A stretch of 64,000 nucleotides of DNA from Salminus brasiliensis (taxonomy: Eukaryota > Chordata > Actinopteri > Characiformes > Bryconidae). This document shows positions 37,201 through 44,800 of the stretch, in pieces (within the stretch, counting starts at the first letter, position 1; every line of letters starts with the position of its first letter). Below the pieces are notes generated by a model, which searched no databases, had not been told where the DNA came from, and worked only from the letters and a program-made list of their open reading frames with translations. Location: positions 30,400,936-30,464,935 of the forward strand of contig NC_132892.1 in NCBI RefSeq assembly GCF_030463535.1. Direction: 5' to 3'. The translations under genes were made by a program, and so were the position numbers.

Positions 37201-37578
37201 ATGGACTTTACTGACTGAATTATAGACACATTTTGGCAAATAGATGGAAAATATGTGGGTATAAAAAGGTTAAATGCTTCTTATTTTTGACACTGGATTG
37301 AGTGAACACTTTTCAGCAAACCAGTTAACGCTCATTTTTATTCAGACAAGAGACTGAAGTGACTGACTGACCCTGTCCCTTCATGCCTCTGGCAATTCTG
37401 TAATGTGTCTGTGTAGGAAAAGCAGGAGCTGAGTGAGCGCTATAAGGCTGTATATGTGGAGCTGAGTGGGATAAAGGGGCTCAGTGAGAGAGAGACCACC
37501 ACCCTCAAAGAACACCTCAGACTGACCAACGCTGCCCTGGAGGAGGAGCATCGCAACGGCAGCAGCACCAGCCAATAA
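14879..37578 (+). CDS. triobp: TRIOBP-like actin-binding protein, long form (16 coding exons)
   Basis: Coding exons: 14879-15005, 15237-16632, 16924-17080, 18591-18659, 23348-23404, 24456-24524, 25307-25396, 25592-25701, 27121-27541, 28634-28862, 29750-29831, 32263-32422, 33427-33540, 35671-35757, 37417-37578 (TAA), plus the alternative start exon listed separately. Phases agree and the product is 1,109 residues. Residues 1-583 are Ser/Arg/Asn-rich and low complexity. A PH domain follows at 584-692 (FKKGWM, WRKFWFVLDSSGLKYY, GEIDVRRC, IRRNWID). Next is a linker with IEKKWEDFEKIPFED, then a coiled coil to the C terminus (LRVKENEIECLHKE, KEHLRLTNAALEEE). The order and motifs match vertebrate TRIOBP, which binds and bundles F-actin (stereocilia rootlets; the human gene underlies deafness DFNB28). 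The related MPRIP is less likely. The start sits in AAGAATGACC. Joining 17080 to 18591 to 23348 is the least certain part. Confidence 0.85.
15237..16632 (+). CDS. triobp: Large Ser/Arg/Asn-rich exon of triobp
   Basis: One 1,396-bp exon between acceptor CTCCATTAG and donor CACAG|GTTAGA. It encodes about 465 residues rich in S, R, N, G and H. Imperfect repeats of the type S-x-x-SGxNS run from about 15960 to 16170 (for example SGRNTGCNSR). A more ordered C-terminal part contains MTIEDYVVIADIPR. Human TRIOBP-4/5 have their actin-bundling repeats in equivalent giant exons; the repeat sequence itself is not recognisably the same, so shared function is inferred. Confidence 0.8.
17165..17880. repeat. 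Tandem duplication (about 360-bp unit) in a triobp intron
   Basis: TCTTCTTAGGAGTACTTCATACATCTTCCATAGAAAA begins copies at 17167 and 17525. GGGTTAAAGATTATAAGTG and ACACCTGGTCACTTCATGTG follow in both. A further diverged partial copy lies at 18255-18400. The unit's tail (TTTACACCTGGTCACTTC...GTCAAAT.CGTCT) resembles a MITE end. Confidence 0.8.
18230..18420. repeat. Partial third copy of the 17165-17880 repeat
   Basis: Shares ACACCTGGTCACTTCATGTG, GATTTTAGCCACGTGTTTACACT and CTGTGTGGGACG with the preceding units. Intronic; no coding signal. Confidence 0.65.
18743..18965. mobile_element. Truncated copy of the GTCCAAAAGTAT-ended transposon
   Basis: Begins ACACTATATGTCCAAAAGTATG and contains the CATTCAGC, CAATGCTGATACAGATGTG and CTGCCAATAGAATAGGGCTC modules of the family. 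Intronic. Confidence 0.65.
19195..19515. mobile_element. Fragment of the transposon with AACATTAAAACCAC ends
   Basis: Shares GGTCACCCAAGGCTC, GGGTCAGAGCTGTTTTGG and the GGTTCTAATGTTATGGCTC end with 26650-27112 and 33655-34085. The part from 19035 to 19270 is another unidentified repeat. Confidence 0.6.
19992..20079. repeat. (ATT)n microsatellite
   Basis: About 29 ATT units, directly 5' of a SINE head. Poly-Leu frames here are spurious. Confidence 0.95.
20080..20320 (+). mobile_element. tRNA-derived SINE
   Basis: The head contains a pol III A box (TGGCTCAGCGGTTAG) and B box (GGGTTCGATTCCC) at the spacing of a tRNA. The body has ACCACAGATGGGTTTAATGCAGAGGACAC and the tail GTGACAAATACATCCACC. 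A TG run at 20219-20248 sits in the body. The anticodon arm is degraded, so it is not a functional tRNA gene. A reverse fragment of the same head lies at 56905-56945. Confidence 0.85.
20417..20546. repeat. (CA)n and (CAGG)n microsatellites
   Basis: A CA run at 20417-20442 and a GCAG/CAGG tetranucleotide run at 20520-20546, separated by unique sequence. Confidence 0.9.
21016..21021 (+). CDS. triobp: Start exon of the short (Tara-like) triobp form
   Basis: ATGACG is followed directly by the donor GTGAGTTCC. Joined in phase to the exon at 23348 it gives MTLDLLDFKKGWM, matching the start of mammalian TRIOBP-1/Tara (MTPDLLNFKKGWM, from memory). The short product would be 528 residues, made of PH domain plus coiled coil. 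Mammalian Tara stabilises F-actin and binds the Trio guanine-nucleotide exchange factor. A promoter should lie just upstream, about 20650-21010. Confidence 0.75.
21045..21073. repeat. (AAT)n microsatellite
   Basis: About nine AAT units, starting about 24 bp after the short-form triobp start exon. Confidence 0.9.
21147..21600. mobile_element. Non-autonomous DNA transposon (GTCCAAA-ended family)
   Basis: Begins CACTATGTGTCCAAATG and ends GGTGTCCCAATACTTTTGTCC. Contains a CA run (21220-21243), a C run (21310-21321) and a GATGAT run (21362-21395), with the family's internal modules between them. Confidence 0.7.
21955..22475. repeat. Intronic duplication, copy 1
   Basis: Shares TTAAGTTGTTTTA.GCAAATGAGGTCAGAAAGCTCCAATCAG, GTTCACTGTTTCTCC, CACCTATTCAGCCCCGCCCATTC and GCTGATTTACATA with 22683-23130. 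Within a triobp intron. Confidence 0.8.
22490..22682. mobile_element. Transposon fragment between two duplicated segments
   Basis: CCTATTGGCACCATGCTGCCTAATGCCAGGCGTGGGCTAG-type module plus CAGTACTTTTGGGATGAGTTG. Internal part of the GTCCAAA-ended family, lying exactly between the two duplicate copies. Confidence 0.65.
22683..23130. repeat. Intronic duplication, copy 2
   Basis: Diverged repeat of 21955-22475, beginning CTATGGCAACAGTGAACAT and ending GAAAGAAAGGTTTAG. Its nearness to the PH-domain start exon (23348) is probably incidental. Confidence 0.8.
23348..25701 (+). CDS. triobp: PH-domain exons of triobp
   Basis: Four exons (23348-23404, 24456-24524, 25307-25396, 25592-25701) encode one complete PH domain of about 108 residues, with the invariant Trp in RRNWID of the last helix. 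The introns carry a MITE, transposon pieces and a TG minisatellite. Confidence 0.9.
23485..23740. mobile_element. MITE-like repeat (TGGAGATACAA end)
   Basis: Ends with AAAAAATGGAGATACAATTTTC and contains GCATTTCTTTTGGTCTATTTGTC, related to GCATTTCTATTGGTCCAAT at 29600 and GACCAATAGAAATGCTCC at 63621. In the intron following the first PH exon. Confidence 0.5.
24580..24840. mobile_element. Transposon fragment
   Basis: The right part (GGGAGCACCTTAAAGCAGCTGAATGCA...GGGGTGTCTGGATACTTTTGGACAGG) is the end of the GTCCAAA-ended family. The left part is a different, unidentified repeat. Confidence 0.5.
24841..25165. repeat. TG-rich minisatellite in a PH-domain intron
   Basis: After a TG run, units of about 64 bp recur with GTATACCGTGTGTATAG-type motifs near 24941, 25005 and 25066 and GTATGTATGTAGTG between. 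Val/Cys/Tyr-rich frames on both strands are repeat artefacts. Confidence 0.85.
26088..26275 (-). mobile_element. SINE-like repeat (reverse orientation)
   Basis: TTACATTTACATTTAGGGTATTT...GATGCTCTTATCCAGAGC...ATCGAACCCTGGTCTTCCG is a repeat common in fish. It contains a reverse B-box-like GAACC motif. Class is from memory. Confidence 0.5.
26650..27112. mobile_element. Non-autonomous DNA transposon (AACATTAAAACCAC ends)
   Basis: AAAATGAGCCATAACATTAAAACCAC at the left and GTGGTTTTAATGTTCTGGCTCTG at the right form terminal inverted repeats. The right end abuts the polypyrimidine tract of the triobp exon at 27121. An internal frame of 106 codons (26687-27007) contains MSKRKNLNDFDKNQTVMTARLDQ. It resembles a short-ORF repeat family seen also at 33655 and is not considered a gene. 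Confidence 0.7.
27606..27950 (+). mobile_element. SINE (GGCTCTGAGTGGCACAGCAG head)
   Basis: The head GGGGCTCTGAGTGGCACAGCAGTC with CCTGGGGGTTGCC, then TGCCGCTTTGCCATCAGCAGCCGGAG and GATGGCGCTCTC, matches a tRNA-derived fish SINE. Lies 65 bp after the exon ending at 27541. An inverted copy is at 29000-29275. Confidence 0.75.
28215..28625 (-). mobile_element. Copy of the same transposon family in reverse orientation
   Basis: Contains GTGAGGTCAGGATGTTGGATGATCACC, CAGAGCACCATCC and CAGCAATGGGTGCAACCTAAAG, reverse complements of the 12310 modules. Its end lies about 20 bp before the triobp exon at 28634. Confidence 0.6.
29000..29476 (-). pseudogene. Inverted duplicate of a triobp exon plus adjacent SINE
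   Basis: On the - strand, 29476 down to about 29330 matches exon sequence 27400-27541 and its donor, including GACATTGAGAAGAAGTGGGA and GGCTCACAGGCTCCTGTAG. Sequence from 29330 down to 29000 matches the following intron and the SINE at 27606-27950. The exon copy carries a stop-creating change (TTTCTGAGATATG against TTTTGAAGATATG), so it is noncoding. The duplication happened after the SINE inserted. It lies in the intron between exons 28634-28862 and 29750-29831. Confidence 0.85.
29515..29660. mobile_element. MITE-like repeat fragment
   Basis: GATTTTTTCCAAGTCATTTTGGAGCATTTCTATTGGTCCAAT is the reverse complement of the sequence near 63615-63665 and is related to 51485-51540. Confidence 0.5.
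30110..30480 (+). mobile_element. Degraded Tc1-like transposase fragment
   Basis: Conceptual reading with stops and shifts gives pieces resembling the helix-turn-helix region of Tc1 transposases (RRSTVH, IYKW, MARSDRP). No terminal inverted repeats are visible. In a triobp intron. Confidence 0.4.
30570..30918. mobile_element. Non-autonomous DNA transposon fragment
   Basis: Ends AAAGGTGTCCCAATACTTTTGTCAAAATAGTGTATA, with internal GCTGACTTCTTGTTGTTGTTG and GGAGTTCAGTGAGCTCTTCAGAA. The body differs from the 12310 family although the terminus is similar. Confidence 0.55.
31147..31200. repeat. (CT)n microsatellite
   Basis: About 25 CT units with two interruptions; triobp intron. Confidence 0.9.
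31655..32180. mobile_element. Near-complete copy of the GTCCAAATACTTTTGGACACC-ended transposon
   Basis: The left end ACATGTCCAAATACTTTTGGACACCCC and the right end AGGTGTCCAAATACTTTTGTCCACAT are inverted repeats enclosing about 500 bp of the family's modules. This is the most complete copy in the window. No transposase. Confidence 0.75.
32760..33150. mobile_element. Diverged DNA transposon fragment
   Basis: GTGTCCAAAGGTTTGTGGACACCTGCTCTTCCAG at the left resembles the family terminus. The interior includes GCTGTGAGGATTTGATGGCATTTGGCC and GGAGCACGGTAAAGCAGCTG. Confidence 0.5.
33655..34085. mobile_element. Copy of the AACATTAAAACCAC-ended transposon
   Basis: Starts AGCCATAACATTAAAACCAC and ends TTTTTAATGTTATGGCTG. 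Shares GAAAAATGAGCAAACGTGAGAGTCTGA-type sequence with 26650-27112. In a triobp intron. Confidence 0.7.
34110..34207. repeat. (TG)n-(TA)n microsatellite
   Basis: TG run 34110-34128, then about 35 TA units to 34207. Confidence 0.95.
34982..35600. mobile_element. Long inverted-repeat (foldback) element in a triobp intron
   Basis: The two halves (about 34982-35250 and 35345-35600) are reverse complements along most of their length. Examples are TCCTAACTCAG with CTGAGTTAGGA, CAGAGATTAGCTATGA with TCATAGCTAATCTCTG, and ACCACATATCCTTG with CAAGGATATGTGGT. Ends are AAATCACACCAGC and GCTGGTGTAATTT. No coding capacity. It stops about 70 bp before the exon at 35671. Confidence 0.85.
36529..36981 (+). 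mobile_element. Internally deleted Tc1-like transposon with intact ends
   Basis: CAGTGGGGCAAAAAAGTAGT at the left and ACTACTTTTTTGCCCCACTG at the right are inverted repeats, flanked by TA on both sides as expected for Tc1/mariner insertion. Near the right end a reading frame begins MAKTKELSKDTRKKIVDLHQ, the N terminus of a Tc1 transposase, which then runs straight into the terminus. At 453 bp it is non-autonomous. Confidence 0.9.
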
Positions 37579-37910
37579 GAATGTACAGTGTGTACAGAAT
37601 GTACAGATGGTGCTGTAATATGGAGAGGTATTGAATGCATGTGATTCACATGTGTCCATCATTTTCACTTCAGTCTTACAGGTTTATTCTACTTCAGCTG
37701 TAATTATTATCTGTAATAATGTGGGAATGATGTACACCTTTGAATCATTACGTCACCTTTCAGTGTGAGTTCAGACAGCAGGGGGCGCTGATTTGTTTAA
37801 AGAAGGAGAGGCAATTGATTGTTTTTATTTGAAACCCTAAAGGATGCTGGATGTTTATCCTTCATTATTTTATGAGAATATTTAACTTCAGTAATTAAAA
37901 ATAAATTATT
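37579..37910 (+). other. triobp 3' UTR and poly(A) signal
   Basis: Runs from the stop at 37576-37578 to an AATAAA-containing AT-rich stretch at about 37895-37906. AT-rich, with no other element recognised. Confidence 0.6.
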
Positions 37911-38514
37911 TTAAAAAACCTTTAATGAGAAATGTGTGCATACTTGTGTGAAAGCATACTGCTGAGCTTTGCTGGACCTGCAGGAGAGCTTCTCTCCAGA
38001 ACTGCTGTGTAACGCTGCGTAACCCATAGTGTAAAATCCTGTAGAATTACTCTACCGCCTCCGTCCACATGCTTCTCTACCTTCAGGTGCTTCTTCTGGA
38101 GCTCTAAGCTTGTCCAGAAATGCACATGTACAGCTGTCCATGAGGTGGAGCTCAAACCGTGATTTGTATTTACTGCAGTTTAGTAAAAGTAAATTACACT
38201 CCCCGACTGTAAATGTATTTTTTTCCCCTTCTACATCAAGTACTTAGTCGGGCCAATTCATGTTTAGTATCTTAAGTTCGCTTCTTCAGTTTTGTGCCGG
38301 AGCTATGAGGCTAATGTAGCTAACGAGTCCTTTTTGTTTCTGTTTATTTACGCCAGCATCCCACACTCTCCTCAAACCCTCCAGAGGTGTTCAGTAATCT
38401 CTGATAGTCTTGTTTATGTGTTTTCTGACACTGTAGGACTCAATGTTGGCTTTAAACACGGACTAAGGTATGTTAGCATCGCTAAAAACGACAGTAGCAG
38501 CAGCCATTAACAGT
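37911..38514. other. Intergenic region between triobp and smdt1
   Basis: Separates two convergent genes. It has short open frames only and no recognised repeat. Confidence 0.5.
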
Positions 38515-38748
38515 CAGGCCGTTTTATTTCATCAAGACAAAACTGTACATGCGAACAGGAGTGAGTCTGAACCTCACATTTAACTGTAAAAAGCAACTTT
38601 AACTAAAAGCAAACTTTGGCATCAAGCAAAGGATGGTTGAGTGTAAACAGAAGGCGATTGGTTGATACAGTATTGCATTGATCCCTCCTTAGCGTCATCT
38701 TCAGTATGAGCACCACTTCATTTCTTCTTCAGACTGTAATACAATAAA
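38515..38748 (-). other. Possible noncoding terminal exon of smdt1
   Basis: On the - strand TTTATTGTATTACAG is a good acceptor ending at 38749, and a poly(A) signal (TTTATT on +) lies at 38523-38528. A donor-like CACG|GTGGGT occurs about 10 nt after the smdt1 stop. The two could be joined into a spliced 3' UTR. It could equally belong to an unseen transcript. Confidence 0.35.
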
Positions 38749-38879
38749 CACAGTGGTTAGCCATAGAACCGATCATGCAAACAACCATTTACCTACAAAC
38801 CCAATAAAGCCTCAGAGACTATTGCTATACCCTTAAGAAAGGAGGCTCTTCCAGGGTTCCTTATTAATGGTGGTAGATA

Positions 38880-39112
38880 TGCACTATATGTCCAAATGTT
38901 TGTGGACACTCCTTCTACTGAATGCATTCAGCTACTTTAAATTGTACCCACTGCTGACACAGTGTGCAAATGCACACACACAAAGCTTGTGTACTCTGTG
39001 TAGAGAAGAAGTACTGCCAATAGAATAGGACTCTGGAGCAGATAAACATCATGAACCTATTGGCACCATGCTGTCTAATGCCAGGCATGGGCCATAGGGC
39101 AGTTGATACAGA
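38880..39112. mobile_element. Truncated copy of the GTCCAAA-ended transposon
   Basis: Starts CACTATATGTCCAAATGTTTGTGGACACTCC and contains CTGCCAATAGAATAGGACTC and CACCATGCTGTCTAATGCCAGGC. It stops near a TA microsatellite. Confidence 0.65.
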
Positions 39113-39127
39113 TACAGTTGATTCAAT

Positions 39128-39128
39128 C

Positions 39129-39211
<83 letters not shown>
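39128..39211. repeat. (TG)n-(TA)n microsatellite
   Basis: A short TG run followed by about 37 TA units, at the broken end of the preceding transposon. Confidence 0.95.
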
Positions 39212-39218
<7 letters not shown>

Positions 39219-39693
39219 TTTTATTTTCTTCGCCAACTGAATTTTAATGCAGAAACTATTGTGAACTATTGTGAAGTATTTGATAGTTTATTATTACCAT
39301 TTCTTGTGGAGTTCCCCAGGGTTCTATTTTAGGGCCCATGAAATTAATGTTAATTATGACTAATGTATGTATATAAGTAAAGTGTGGATTTACATACAGG
39401 ATTTAAGGGCTTAAAGAACATATAACAATATGGTTATATTTTGATACTATGTAGATATCCTTTGTGCTTCAAGACAAGCAAGACTTTTTTTTTAATGAAG
39501 ACAAGTACTATTTTGCCAGTTCAAACTAACATAACCTGGATGTTTAAACTTTCTGTGCAGAAGTGTGCACTACCCAAATCTGAACTGAACAACAATTATC
39601 TGCCAATATGACTGTTCATCCCTATGATAGAAACCAAAGGGCAGCTGATTCAGACGGTGTATTTGCTTATGTTGTCATTACCCACCGTGGTGT

Positions 39694-40821
39694 TCAGTCG
39701 TCGTCATCATCATCGGGAACGAAGATTTCATGCTCTTCCAGAAGAGCAGCAAAATTCTTGCTAATGCATGTGCCGAGGTACAGGAACGGTACCACCACAA
39801 TTGCCATCCGCGTCAGGCCAAGTTGGGTCTGCAAAGGCCGGGAAAAGAACACCAAAAAACAGCCAGCAGTTCATTAAAGCTGTGAACTATATGTTCATAA
39901 TCTCACTGCCTGTGTTTTCTACAATGGAATAATACTGGAATTAAATATTCCAAAGAAAGGTACCACTGTGATAATCTGATATCTACAAATATTAAAAATT
40001 ACATACTGCATAGTAGAAGGATCTATTTTATAGTATTATATAATTATACAGCAGATACTTACTTTGGCCTTACATTGGGTATATATGTATGTATATGTAG
40101 TAGACAATATAGTAATAATGATAATAATTGTATTATATTCATTATATATGATGTAGTGGAAGTTATTTTGAACTTATTATGGATCACCAATTATACATAA
40201 TGCAGTATGTTACTTATACCTATACATATTATACATTCTTTATTACATAATACAGTACAAATTTGCCTTGTTTTATACAATACATAGCTATGTTAGTGTT
40301 GGCCTATTATATAATATGCATTGCTTTGGGCCCTGCCTTTGCTACATTGGCATTTATAATAGACATCATATTTAAGTTATCTATTTTATTAATATGACAA
40401 TTATATTATATCTGACTATAAAATAAATCACTTTAAAGATAAAACAAAGCACTTTATATGGTTTAAATCCTTTTCTAAATACAAATTATCTCTACACAAA
40501 TTACTTCCGTGTTTAACAAATTGTAAAAAACAACACACTCGGATTGGTCCTGGCCGATGTCAGTCTATCAGATCGGGGCTCTGATTGGTTCATACACGCT
40601 ACAGTGCCGCCCTCTGCAGTCAGCCGAGTGTCAGTTGCTAGCCGGAATGGAAAACAGACCTTATCTGGTTTAGGCAGGATGGCTCCGGAGGTGGAGGTCA
40701 CGGCGTTCCGGCTCAGTGCTGGTCCTTTTACACTTCGTGGCTTTAGACCCGAGTTTCTGGCGAAGTTAGACGCATTTCTGAGGAGGAAAGAGCGAAGCGA
40801 GCTACCCGCTGCCAGCGCCAT
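39694..40821 (-). CDS. smdt1: Essential MCU regulator EMRE (2 coding exons)
   Basis: On the - strand, exon 1 is 40821-40660 (54 codons, donor AAG|GTCTG) and exon 2 is 39828-39694 (acceptor CAG, 44 codons plus TGA). The 98-residue product has an Arg/Ser-rich mitochondrial presequence starting MALAAGSSLRSFLLR. Then come GAILPKP, a single membrane segment (MAIVVVPFLYLG) and the family signature SKNFAALLEEHEIFVP followed by six Asp before the stop. EMRE (107 residues in human) sits in the inner mitochondrial membrane, bridges the MCU pore to MICU1/2 and is needed for calcium uptake. GxxxS (GTCIS) corresponds to the conserved GxxxS packing motif. Upstream in-frame ATGs (for example 40871) could extend the N terminus, but the chosen start gives the usual length and has G at -3 and +4. 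The intron is 831 bp and AT-rich. Confidence 0.93.
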
Positions 40822-40915
40822 GACTCCCGTCGCTATCTGAGCGCTGGGTTGGGCGGGGGAGGGGCCAGCCATGACGTCACGACGGCGTGTAGAAATAACG
40901 TGGTCATTCACGAAT
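40822..40915 (-). promoter_or_regulatory. smdt1 promoter region with CRE site
   Basis: A GC-rich patch upstream of the smdt1 start with a perfect CRE palindrome TGACGTCA at 40872-40879 and a GGGGCGGGG-type context. CpG-rich sequence extends through exon 1. A TATA-less housekeeping promoter is inferred. Confidence 0.5.
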
Positions 40916-41257
40916 TATGAATAATTATCACGCAATTTTTAGTAGTAGTATTAGTAATTTTAGACATAGTAGAAGTATAAGTAACGTAGTAGCAACAGTA
41001 GCAGCTGTAGTAGACGTCGAAGTAGAAGTAAAGGTAAAAATAAAACATTTTAGTTGTGAATTTGATGTCGAATAACGTGAATCTTGGTTTAGGTTGCAAC
41101 CAAAAATTGTGCTTACAATTATAATAATGAGAATAAATGGTTATTTCGGTTAGCATATTCCTAAATGTTGATACTAGCTAGCTACATTCTAGCATTGCTA
41201 GCTATCTATCTGCTCTGCAGCCGGGCCCTGCTTTGCCCTTCACATTGTAAAATAGCC

Positions 41258-41753
41258 AAATCCCTCGTTTGAAGCCAACACGGCAGCTCTGATGATCTGT
41301 AAACCATACCCCTCACCAACTACCTGGTGAAATGAGCTGAAGATCAGCGAATGAACGCAGCGGGTCACGAGCCGGAGTCTCCGTTTTGAAATGAAAACGC
41401 TCGCGAGTTCAGTTCTGAGGTAAACCGTTGAGAACCGTTGGAGCTCCGAGCTTCGCTTAGGCTCTTTCAGGTGAGACCAGTGTGTTTAATAACCCTCAAT
41501 ATTTACTCATATTTAATGTAGAGTTCAGCTGTTTGTGCTGCTTTTTACACAGTAACATTGGTTGAGACTGGATATGTAGAAATACTCAAGTATTTGAACT
41601 GTTTAACGGGCTTATAAGTTACAGCTCTGTTCAGAAATCGTCAAGTAAACACAGATTTAGGAGCTGCTGGTGTTAAATATTAAACCCACACAGATTAAGA
41701 CTAATGAAACTATATATTATCATGTTTATTGAGGGAAAATCCAATGTTCAAAT
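41258..41753 (+). repeat. Duplicated exon-like segment, copy A
   Basis: This 496-bp segment is identical to 59344-59839 except for one base (G at 41388, T at 59474) by direct reading. It looks like a 5' untranslated exon ending TTTCAG|GTGAGACC (donor at about 41471) plus the start of its intron. It contains ATG at 41351 opening a 12-codon frame ending TGA 41387-41389. No downstream coding exon could be assigned. Confidence 0.85.
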
Positions 41754-41805
41754 GATAACTTCTTTTTTAACAACTTTAAACGTCGTTTAAAACTAATCTG
41801 TTCCC

Positions 41806-44800
41806 ACTGGGGTAGATGTAGTATTAGGAGTAGTAGTATTAGTACTGGGGTAGATGTAGTATTAGGAGAAGTAGTATTAGTACTGGGGTAGATGTAGTAT
41901 TAGGAGAAGTAGTATTAGTACTGGTGGTAGATGTAGTATTAGGAGAAGTAGTATTAGTACTGGTGGTAGATGTAGTATTAGGAGAAGTAGTGTTAGTACT
42001 GGGGTAGATGTAGTATTAGGAGTAGTAGTGTTAGTACTGGGGTAGATGTAGTATTAGGAGTAGTAGTGTTAGTACTGGTGGTAGATGTAGTATTAGGAGA
42101 AGTAGTGTTAGTACTGGTGGTAGATGTAGTATTAGGAGAAGTAGTGTTAGTACTGGGGTAGATGTAGTATTAGGAGTAGTAGTGTTAGTACTGGGGTAGA
42201 TGTAGTATTAGGAGTAGTAGTGTTAGTACTGGGGTAGATGTAGTATTAGGAGAAGTAGTATTAGTACTGGGGTAGATGTAGTATTAGGAGAAGTAGTGTT
42301 AGTACTGGGGTAGATGTAGTATTAGGAGAAGTAGTATTAGTACTGGGGTAGATGTAGTATTAGGAGAAGTAGTGTTAGTACTGGGGTAGATGTAGTATCA
42401 GGAGAAGTAGTATTAGTACTGGGGTAGATGTAGTATTAGGAGTAGTAGTGTTAGTACTGGGGTAGACGTAGTATTAGGAGAAGTAGTATTAGTACTGGGG
42501 TAGATGTAGTATTAGGAGAAGTAGTGTTAGTACTGGGGTAGATGTAGTATTAGGAGAAGTAGTATTAGTACTGGGGTAGATGTAGTATTAGGAGAAGTAG
42601 TGTTAGTACTGGGGTAGATGTAGTATCAGGAGAAGTAGTATTAGTACTTGTGGTAGATGTAGTATTAGGAGTAGTAGTGTTAGTACTGGGGTAGATGTAG
42701 TATTAGGAGAAGTAGTATTAGTACTGGGGTAGATGTAGTATTAGGAGAAGTAGTGTTAGTACTGGGGTAGATGTAGTATCAGGAGAAGTAGTATTAGTAC
42801 TGGGGTAGATGTAGTATTAGGAGAAGTAGTATTAGTACTGGGGTAGATGTAGTATTAGGAGAAGTAGTATTAGTACTGGGGTAGATGTAGTATTAGGAGA
42901 AGTAGTATTAGTACTGGGGTAGATGTAGTATTAGGAGAAGTAGTGTTAGTACTGGGGTAGATGTAGTATCAGGAGAAGTAGTATTAGTACTGGGGTAGAT
43001 GTAGTATTAGGAGAAGTAGTATTAGTACTGGGGTAGATGTAGTATTAGGAGAAGTAGTATTAGTACTGGGGTAGATGTAGTATTAGGAGAAGTAGTATTA
43101 GTACTGGTGGTAGATGTAGTATTAGGAGAAGTAGTGTTAGTACTGGGGTAGATGTAGTATTAGGAGTAGTAGTATTAGTACTGGTGGTAGATGTAGTATT
43201 AGGGGTAGTAGTATTAGTACTGGGGTAGATGTAGTATTAGGAGAAGTAGTATTAGTACTGGGGTAGATGTAGTATTAGGAGAAGTAGTATTAGTACTGGG
43301 GTAGATGTAGTATTAGGAGAAGTAGTGTTAGTACTGGGGTAGATGTAGTATCAGGAGAAGTAGTATTAGTACTGGGGTAGATGTAGTATTAGGAGAAGTA
43401 GTATTAGTACTGGTGGTAGATGTAGTATTAGGAGTAGTAGTATTAGTACTGGGGTAGATGTAGTATTAGGAGTAGTAGTGTTAGTACTGGGGTAGATGTA
43501 GTATTAGGAGAAGTAGTATTAGTACTGGGGTAGATGTAGTATTAGGAGAAGTAGTGTTAGTACTGGGGTAGATGTAGTATTAGGAGTAGTAGTATTAGTA
43601 CTGGTGGTAGATGTAGTATTAGGAGTAGTAGTATTAGTACTGGGGTAGATGTAGTATTAGGAGTAGTAGTGTTAGTACTGGGGTAGATGTAGTATTAGGA
43701 GAAGTAGTATTAGTACTGGGGTAGATGTAGTATTAGGAGAAGTAGTGTTAGTACTGGGGTAGATGTAGTATTAGGAGAAGTAGTATTAGTACTGGGGTAG
43801 ATGTAGTATTAGGAGAAGTAGTGTTAGTACTGGGGTAGATGTAGTATCAGGAGAAGTAGTATTAGTACTGGGGTAGATGTAGTATTAGGAGAAGTAGTAT
43901 TATTACTGGGGTAGATGTAGTATTAGGAGAAGTAGTATTAGTACTGGGGTAGATGTAGTATTAGGAGAAGTAGTATTAGTACTGGTGGTAGATGTAGTAT
44001 TAGGAGAAGTAGTGTTAGTACTGGGGTAGATGTAGTATTAGGAGTAGTAGTATTAGTACTGGTGGTAGATGTAGTATTAGGGGTAGTAGTATTAGTACTG
44101 GGGTAGATGTAGTATTAGGAGAAGTAGTATTAGTACTGGGGTAGATGTAGTATTAGGAGAAGTAGTATTAGTACTGGGGTAGATGTAGTATTAGGAGAAG
44201 TAGTGTTAGTACTGGGGTAGATGTAGTATCAGGAGAAGTAGTATTAGTACTGGGGTAGATGTAGTATTAGGAGAAGTAGTATTAGTACTGGGGTAGATGT
44301 AGTATTAGGAGGAGTAGTATTAGTACTGGGGTAGATGTAGTATTAGGAGAAGTAGTATTAGTACTGGGGTAGATGTAGTATTAGGAGAAGTAGTATTAGT
44401 ACTAGGGTAGATGTAGTATTAGGAGTAGTAGTATTAGTACTGGGGTAGATGTAGTATTAGGAGTAGTAGTATTAGTACTGGGGTAGATGTAGTATTAGGA
44501 GAAGTAGTATTAGTACTTGTGGTAGATGTAGTATTAGGAGTAGTAGTATTAGTACTGGTGGTAGATGTAGTATTAGGAGGAGTAGTATTAGTACTGGGGT
44601 AGATGTAGTATTAGGAGGAGTAGTATTAGTACTGGGGTAGATGTAGTATTAGGAGAAGTAGTATTAGTACTGGGGTAGATGTAGTATTAGGAGAAGTAGT
44701 GTTAGTACTGGGGTAGATGTAGTATCAGGAGAAGTAGTATTAGTACTGGTGGTAGATGTAGTATTAGGAGAAGTAGTATTAGTACTGGGGTAGATGTAGT

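Noticed and set aside
40513-40911. smdt1 starting at the far-upstream in-frame ATG (40911)
   Set aside because: It would add a tail of about 30 residues without presequence character. The ATG at 40821 gives the normal EMRE length and a typical mitochondrial presequence.
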